Shown here: positions 56,711 to 64,000 of the stretch, piece after piece
Numbering within the stretch: the stretch's first letter is position 1
Layout: each line of letters opens with the position of its first letter
DNA from: BM003 sp963783695
GTDB lineage: Bacteria; Pseudomonadota; Gammaproteobacteria; Steroidobacterales; BM003
NCBI GenBank assembly: GCA_963783695.1
Contig: CAWAOM010000003.1
Coordinates: 372,001-436,000, forward strand
Direction: 5' to 3'
DNA: 64,000 nucleotides
The notes under the pieces: model-generated
Databases searched by the model: none
What the model was told of the DNA's origin: nothing
Seen by the model: only the letters and a program-made list of their open reading frames with translations
Program-made: the position numbers and the translations under genes

Positions 56711-57682
56711 ATGCAAACTCATCGCCAGCACCAGCTGCAAATTCCCGATGAACTGGCCGGTCTGCGTCTTGACATGGCGCTGGCGCGGTTGCTGCCGGAT
56801 TACTCGCGCAGCCGGATCAAGACGTGGATAACATCCGGCCAGGTGACCCTGAATGGCGCGGCATGCAAGCCGCGCGAGGCGGTCCACGCCGGTGACGCCA
56901 TTATCGTCGATGCAATTATCGAGACCGTGGTCGCGCCCCGGCCTCAGGCCATCGATCTCGACGTGGTATTTGCCGACGATTCGATCATCGTGGTCAACAA
57001 GCCGGCCGGCCTGGTCGTTCATCCGGGTGCAGGCAATCCGGACCGCACGCTGCAAAATGCATTGCTGCATTATCGACCCGGGCTCGCTCATTTGCCGCGC
57101 GCCGGTATCGTGCATCGGCTGGATAAAGACACCAGTGGTCTGATGGTCGTCGCGGCCAGCGTTGAAGCCCATACCGCGCTGGTATCGGCGATGGCGGAGA
57201 GACGCATTGTGCGCGAATACGCGGCCGTCTGCCTCGGCGCATTGACCGGCGGCGGCCGGGTTGACCAGCCGCTCGGGCGCCACCCGGTCGAACGAACGCG
57301 GATGGCGGTGCGCCGCGACGGCCGCGCTGCGGTTACTCATTACCGGCTGCTGCAGCGGTTTCGGGCGCACAGTCATATCGGTGTCCGGCTCGAGACCGGG
57401 CGCACCCATCAAATCCGGGTACATATGGGGTGGCTACGTCACCCGCTCGTTGGTGACCCGCTATATGGCGGACGTCTGCAGATTCCCGCGGGAGCCAGCG
57501 AGGGGCTGGAGGCCGCATTGCGCGGGTTTCGCCGCCAGGCACTGCATGCCTGCCGCCTCGGGCTGACCCATCCCGGGAGCGGCGAGGAAATGACATGGAC
57601 GGCGCCGGTTCCGGCTGATTTCGCGGCGCTGCTGCAAGCGCTGGAGGAGGATTCGGCAGCCCATGCCAGCGACTCAATTTGA
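56711..57682 (+). CDS. rluD: 23S rRNA pseudouridine synthase RluD
   Basis: Makes pseudouridines 1911, 1915 and 1917 in helix 69 of 23S rRNA. 323 residues: N-terminal S4 domain (about 15-75; DYSRSRIKTWITSGQVTLNG), then the RluA-type catalytic domain with D138 in HRLDKDTSG, NKPAGLVVHPG and ETGRTHQIRVHM. Start ATG 56711; GTG 56687 is an alternative. Conserved order bamD/rluD-pgeF-clpB. Confidence 0.96.
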   Translation: MQTHRQHQLQIPDELAGLRLDMALARLLPDYSRSRIKTWITSGQVTLNGAACKPREAVHAGDAIIVDAIIETVVAPRPQAIDLDVVFADDSIIVVNKPAGLVVHPGAGNPDRTLQNALLHYRPGLAHLPRAGIVHRLDKDTSGLMVVAASVEAHTALVSAMAERRIVREYAAVCLGALTGGGRVDQPLGRHPVERTRMAVRRDGRAAVTHYRLLQRFRAHSHIGVRLETGRTHQIRVHMGWLRHPLVGDPLYGGRLQIPAGASEGLEAALRGFRRQALHACRLGLTHPGSGEEMTWTAPVPADFAALLQALEEDSAAHASDSI

Positions 57683-57740
57683 CACTCCTGCGGCAGCGGC
57701 GAATGATTGCCGCCCAATCGTGATACCGGACTGACAAACG

Positions 57741-58487
57741 ATGCAGCGTCTTGAGGTCGTTAACGCCAGCTGGTCCGCCCCGGGCCGGGTGCGGGCCTTG
57801 ACGACGACACGCATCGACGGCGCCAGCACCGGTCCCTATCGGGGGCTGAATCTCGGCGATCATGTCGGTGACGCCGCCGCCGCGGTGGCGGCCAACCGCA
57901 GTTTTCTGGTCCGCGAACTGCGGCTGCCGGCGCAGCCGTTGTGGTTGACCCAGGTACACGGGTCGGCGGTTGTCGATGCAGCGCTCGCCCGCCCGCGGGT
58001 GCGCGCAGACGGCGCCTGGACCGAAAAAGTGGGTGTCGTGTGCGCGGTGCTGACAGCCGATTGTATTCCGCTGGCGCTGGCGACCGCCTGCGGAACTCGT
58101 GTCGCCGCGGTCCACGTGGGCTGGCGGGGTCTCGTTGCGGGGGTGGTGGAAAACGCCGTGGCGGCGCTCGGTGGCGGGTCCGGGCTGGTGGCGTGGATGG
58201 GGCCGGCGATCTCACAGCGCGGCTTCGAGGTGGGCCCCGAGGTCGTAGCGGCACTGGCCGCGGACGATGCTGAAGCACAGCGCTGTTTTGTGTCCGGCGC
58301 CGGAGACCGCGCGATGGCCGATCTGTTTGGTCTGCTGCGGCTTCGTCTTGCCCGCGTCGGCGTTACCGTCGTAGCTGGCGGCGAGCACTGTACTTTCTCG
58401 AATCCGGCGCGGTTTTACTCGTACCGCCGCGACGGTCAAAGCGGGCGCATGGCGACGCTGGTTTGGCGCACAACGGGCAATGACTGA
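57741..58487 (+). CDS. pgeF: Peptidoglycan editing factor PgeF (YfiH, multicopper laccase-like fold)
   Basis: PgeF corrects misincorporation of L-Ser in place of L-Ala in peptidoglycan precursors; homologues also have purine nucleoside phosphorylase-type activity. 248 residues. The zinc-binding/catalytic triad is H73 (QVHG), C108 (ADCIP) and H125 (VHVGWRG, usually AHAGWRG). FYSYRRDGQSGRMA closes the protein. Downstream of rluD by 58 bp; overlaps the ZIP gene by 8 bp. Confidence 0.95.
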   Translation: MQRLEVVNASWSAPGRVRALTTTRIDGASTGPYRGLNLGDHVGDAAAAVAANRSFLVRELRLPAQPLWLTQVHGSAVVDAALARPRVRADGAWTEKVGVVCAVLTADCIPLALATACGTRVAAVHVGWRGLVAGVVENAVAALGGGSGLVAWMGPAISQRGFEVGPEVVAALAADDAEAQRCFVSGAGDRAMADLFGLLRLRLARVGVTVVAGGEHCTFSNPARFYSYRRDGQSGRMATLVWRTTGND

Positions 58488-59283
58488 CCTTATGACAACG
58501 CTGCAATGGATCCTGCTGGTAACGGTCGTCGGTGGCGTGGCGAGCGCGCTGCTTGCCTCGACATTCCTGTTGGCCGGCGCGCAGGTCCGCAACCGCCTGT
58601 TGCCGCACCTGGTGAGCTTTGCCACCGGCGCGTTGCTCGGGGCGGCGTTTATCGGGTTATTGCCGCGGGCGATTGAAACGGCCGGAGCCGGAAACGCCGG
58701 CAAAATCGGGCTCGCTGTTCTCGTTGGCATGCTGGCATTTTTCGTGCTCGAAAAGCTGGTGTTGTGGCGTCATTGTCACCACGACACCTGTGAAGTTCAC
58801 ACCCATGGCGAGGCCGCTGGCCACGACGCCTCCGGCACGCTGATCCTGATTGGCGACGCCTTTCACAATCTGCTGGACGGTGTGTTGATCGCCGCCGCGT
58901 TCCTGACCGATTTTCATCTCGGCATCGTTACAGCGCTGGCAGTCTTCGCCCATGAATTGCCGCAGGAGCTCGGCGACATCGCCATCCTGTTGAATTCGGG
59001 TATGAGCCGCGGGCGTGCGTTGACCCTGAATCTGCTTGTGAGCCTGACATCGGTGATCGGCGCGGTGCTGGCGTTCTACTGGCTGGCCGGTGCCGTCGCG
59101 ATACTGCCCTATGTGCTCAGCGTGGCAGCGGCCAGTTTCGTCTATGTCGCGGTTGCTGACCTGATCCCTGGGCTGCATCGGCGCCTTGAACCGGGCGCGG
59201 CGCTGAGCCAGCTCACACTGATCGTGCTGGGCGTGCTTGTCGTCGCCGGCGCGACCCGGCTGGCGCACGGGCTGGCGCATTAG
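58480..59283 (+). CDS. ZIP family divalent metal transporter
   Basis: Inner-membrane transporter of Zn2+/Fe2+/Mn2+ type. 267 residues, eight predicted membrane segments. The central metal site shows HNLLDGVLIAAAF in segment 4 and HELPQELGD in segment 5, as in ZIP proteins. A His-rich cytoplasmic loop (HCHHDTCEVHTHGEAAGHD) separates segments 3 and 4. ATG 58480 overlaps the pgeF end, so it is co-transcribed. Metal and direction cannot be decided from sequence. It sits between pgeF and clpB, which are adjacent in E. coli. Confidence 0.93.
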   Translation: MTDLMTTLQWILLVTVVGGVASALLASTFLLAGAQVRNRLLPHLVSFATGALLGAAFIGLLPRAIETAGAGNAGKIGLAVLVGMLAFFVLEKLVLWRHCHHDTCEVHTHGEAAGHDASGTLILIGDAFHNLLDGVLIAAAFLTDFHLGIVTALAVFAHELPQELGDIAILLNSGMSRGRALTLNLLVSLTSVIGAVLAFYWLAGAVAILPYVLSVAAASFVYVAVADLIPGLHRRLEPGAALSQLTLIVLGVLVVAGATRLAHGLAH

Positions 59284-59310
59284 CGGCCGCTTTTGACAGC
59301 CGCAAAAGAG

Positions 59311-59339
59311 GTTGATTTTCACCGATCAGACCCCACCTA
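59311..59339 (+). promoter_or_regulatory. Candidate sigma-32 heat-shock promoter of clpB
   Basis: GTTGAT (59311-59316), a 14-bp spacer, then CCCCACCTA (59331-59339) resemble the sigma-32 consensus CTTGAA-N13/14-CCCCATNTA. It ends about 40 bp before clpB. Heat-shock control of clpB is well established in proteobacteria. Confidence 0.7.
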
Positions 59340-59377
59340 ATCAGCAGTTTCCAGTCTTTTGAGCGGGGTTGCGCCTG

Positions 59378-61957
<2,580 letters not shown>

Positions 61958-62029
61958 GAAGGCCGCCGGGCGAGGTCATTCCGGGCGGCGACGCGGTAAT
62001 CTGCGGCGCCGTCACGGTATTCTCCACTA

Positions 62030-62058
62030 TTGAAAATGGATGAATCGACCAGACAATA
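62030..62058 (+). promoter_or_regulatory. Candidate promoter for the fmdB-like gene and aspS
   Basis: TTGAAA (62030-62035) and ACAATA (62053-62058) with a 17-bp spacer, 37 bp before the fmdB-like ATG. Motif inspection only. Confidence 0.4.
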
Positions 62059-62095
62059 GCGCCAGCGATGGGTCGTGTGAGCCAGGGGGTTCGGG

Positions 62096-62419
62096 ATGCC
62101 GATATATGAATACGAGTGCTGCGACTGTGGGCACTATTTCGACGTTTTGCAGAAGATCAGCGACGATCCTCTCAAGTTTTGCCCGGATTGCGGCAAACCC
62201 GAGTTAAAAAAGCTCCTCTCCGCGCCGCGCTTCCGGCTCAAGGGTTCCGGCTGGTACGAGACCGATTTCAAGAACGACAAGGACAAACGGCGTAACCTCG
62301 CCGAGTCCGAATCGAAAGCGGGCGACGGCAAGAAGGAAACAAAGGACAAACCGGCGGCCGACTCCAAGGCAAAGGACAGCAAGCCGGCCGCCAAGGCGGC
62401 CGCCAAAAGCAGCGACTAG
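62096..62419 (+). CDS. FmdB/CxxC zinc-ribbon regulatory family protein
   Basis: 107 residues. The FmdB-type zinc ribbon occupies the first 45 residues (MPIYEYECCDCGHYFDVLQ; CPDCGK), then RFRLKGSGWYETDF, common in this family. The C-terminal 50 residues are a low-complexity Lys/Ala/Asp-rich tail. Role not established; it commonly lies directly before aspS in gammaproteobacteria, as here (90 bp). Confidence 0.9.
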   Translation: MPIYEYECCDCGHYFDVLQKISDDPLKFCPDCGKPELKKLLSAPRFRLKGSGWYETDFKNDKDKRRNLAESESKAGDGKKETKDKPAADSKAKDSKPAAKAAAKSSD

Positions 62420-62509
62420 CCCGTTTTCTTGCGCCTGCAGCGGGCGAGTCGTACCATCGCGCGTCTTTTTGGATGCCCGCCGTGCGTCCGGTCAACAGGG
62501 ATTCTACCC

Positions 62510-64000
62510 ATGCGAACACATTACTGCGGTCACGTCAGTGAGGCTCAGATCGGCGAAGAAGTCGAACTGGCAGGCTGGATGCATCGACGCCGCGATCATG
62601 GCGGTGTGATTTTTATCGATTTGCGTGACCGCGAAGGGCTGGTCCAGGTCGTGTTCGACCCGGATCGTCCCGATGTGTTCGCGGTAGCTGAGAAAGTCCG
62701 CGGCGAGTACGTGCTGCGGGTAAAGGGCACTGTGCGCCCGCGTCCCGCGGGTACCGTCAATGAGCGCCTCGCGAGCGGCGGCATCGAGGTGCTTGCCTCT
62801 GAAGTCGAGGTGCTGAACGCTGCCGAAACGCCCCCGTTTCATCACGACGAGTCGGCCAGCGAAGAAATCCGCCTGCGCTACCGCTACCTCGATCTGCGGC
62901 GCGAGGAGATGACCCGAAATCTGCGGCTGCGCCACGCGGTTACCCGCGCGATCCGCAACTGCCTGGACGATCAGGGTTTCATCGATATCGAAACGCCGAT
63001 GCTGACCAAGGCAACGCCCGAGGGTGCGCGCGACTACCTGGTGCCGAGCCGCACTCAGCCGGGCTGTTTTTTCTCATTGCCCCAGTCGCCGCAGCTATTC
63101 AAACAGCTCCTGATGATGTCGGGCATGGATCGGTATTATCAGATCGTGCGCTGTTTCCGCGACGAGGACCTGCGCGCCGATCGTCAGCCTGAGTTCACCC
63201 AGCTCGATGTCGAAATGGCATTCGCCGATGAGGAGCTGGTGATGGGCACCATGGAAAACATGGTGCGCGAGGTATTCAAGAGCGTACTCGATGTCAATCT
63301 GCCGGACCCGATTCCGCGCATGCCCTATAGCGAGGCGATAGCGCGCTTTGGCAGCGATCGTCCCGACCTGCGGGTCGGGCTCGAGCTGACGGAAGTTTCG
63401 GACCTGATGGCTGATGTCGAATTCAAGGTGTTTGCCGGCCCTGCGGCCGATCCGAGCGGCCGGGTGGCGGCGCTGCGCGCGCCGGGCGGCGCCCGGCTGA
63501 GTCGCAAGCAGATTGACGACTACACCGATTTCGTAGCGCGTTACGGTGCGCGCGGGCTGGCATATATCAAGGTCAACGACATCGCCGCCGGCCGTGACGG
63601 GTTGCAGTCTCCAATTCTCAAATTCCTGCCCGACAATGTCGTCGCGAGCATACTCAAGCGCTGCGAGGCCGCCAGCGGCGACCTGATTTTCTTCGGTGCC
63701 GACAGGGCGAGCGTCGTCAACGATGCACTCGGCGCGCTGCGGGTAAAGGTCGGCCAGGATCTCGGGCTGGTCAAGGAAGGCTGGTTTCCGGTATGGGTGA
63801 TCGAGTTCCCGATGTTCGAGTTCGACGAGCAGGAAAAGCGCTGGGTGTCATTGCACCATCCGTTTACCGCGCCGCTCGTCGACGATCCGTCGCTGCTCGC
63901 GGCTGAACCAGGACAGACCCGGTCGCGCGCCTATGACATGGTGTTGAACGGCTCGGAAATCGGTGGCGGATCGATCCGTATTCACCGCCCGGAGATGCAA
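62510..64000 (+). CDS. aspS: Aspartyl-tRNA synthetase, partial (3' end outside window)
   Basis: Charges tRNA-Asp. 497 residues present, cut by the right edge. Anticodon-binding OB fold (about 1-105), class II core with motif 1 (FIDIETPMLTKATPEGARDYLVPS), motif 2 (FRDEDLRADRQPEFTQLD) and the bacterial GAD insert (about 285-420). H30 (RRRDHGG) and G81 (RPAGTVN) are at the positions that in Pseudomonas mark a non-discriminating enzyme; E. coli has Leu at the first. It may therefore also make Asp-tRNA-Asn. Confidence 0.97.
   Translation, partial: MRTHYCGHVSEAQIGEEVELAGWMHRRRDHGGVIFIDLRDREGLVQVVFDPDRPDVFAVAEKVRGEYVLRVKGTVRPRPAGTVNERLASGGIEVLASEVEVLNAAETPPFHHDESASEEIRLRYRYLDLRREEMTRNLRLRHAVTRAIRNCLDDQGFIDIETPMLTKATPEGARDYLVPSRTQPGCFFSLPQSPQLFKQLLMMSGMDRYYQIVRCFRDEDLRADRQPEFTQLDVEMAFADEELVMGTMENMVREVFKSVLDVNLPDPIPRMPYSEAIARFGSDRPDLRVGLELTEVSDLMADVEFKVFAGPAADPSGRVAALRAPGGARLSRKQIDDYTDFVARYGARGLAYIKVNDIAAGRDGLQSPILKFLPDNVVASILKRCEAASGDLIFFGADRASVVNDALGALRVKVGQDLGLVKEGWFPVWVIEFPMFEFDEQEKRWVSLHHPFTAPLVDDPSLLAAEPGQTRSRAYDMVLNGSEIGGGSIRIHRPEMQ

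Overview
This window is one continuous block of chromosomal housekeeping genes from a GC-rich gammaproteobacterium. It carries RpoN, Lpt/Kds lipopolysaccharide genes, type IV pilus genes under a PilS/PilR sigma-54 switch, a bc1 complex followed by SspA/SspB, the full dcw cluster and a DciA-type helicase loader. Lipopolysaccharide, Lpt and BAM genes show a Gram-negative envelope. The sucCD-pilSR neighbourhood recalls Xanthomonas-like genomes and the rsmI-rnpB-mraZ order recalls Pseudomonas. Genus cannot be fixed from this sequence. I see no insertion sequence, prophage, CRISPR array, tRNA or rRNA gene.

Layout. Bases 1-5667 (minus strand): yrbG-kdsD-kdsC-lptC-lptA-lptB-rpoN (rpoN cut by the left edge), for Kdo supply and LPS export. 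5905-7452 (plus): ibaG-murA. 7474-8544 (minus): a DegS-type periplasmic protease. 8735-12435 (plus): petABC (cytochrome bc1) and sspAB. 12428-15274 (minus): SIS-domain isomerase, yraN, lpoA. 15417-16659 (plus): rsmI and RNase P RNA. 16809-35535 (plus): dcw cluster mraZ-rsmH-ftsL-ftsI-murE-murF-mraY-murD-ftsW-murG-murC-murB-ddl-ftsQ-ftsA-ftsZ, then lpxC, with mostly overlapping stops and starts. 35540-40749: dciA (minus), M23 peptidase, secA and a Nudix/ThiE-like fusion (plus). 40753-51902 (minus): pilS-pilR, pilA, a second pilin, pilB-pilC-pilD, a coaE-zapD fusion, yacG and an alpha/beta hydrolase. 52019-55772 (plus): sucCD and nadE. 55792-56592 (minus): bamD. 56711-64000 (plus): rluD, pgeF, ZIP transporter, clpB, fmdB-like gene and aspS (cut by the right edge).

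How the genes fit together. Most of the window builds the envelope and divides it: precursor synthesis (murA-murF, mraY, murG, ddl), septal polymerisation (ftsW, ftsI, lpoA), divisome assembly (ftsA, ftsZ, ftsQ, ftsL, zapD), LPS synthesis and export (lpxC, kdsCD, lptABC), outer-membrane protein assembly (bamD) and secretion (secA). The pilus block has a readable control region: a consensus -24/-12 sigma-54 promoter, an IHF-like site and upstream repeats where PilR could bind.

The most unusual item is a single uninterrupted reading frame fusing dephospho-CoA kinase (CoaE) to the Z-ring bundling protein ZapD. Other points of interest are a MutT-type Nudix enzyme with an eroded ThiE-like tail, a second PilA-like pilin with the same C-terminal cysteine signature, an AspRS with non-discriminating-type residues, an isomerase at the diaA position that keeps GmhA catalytic residues, and several perfect palindromes at promoters.
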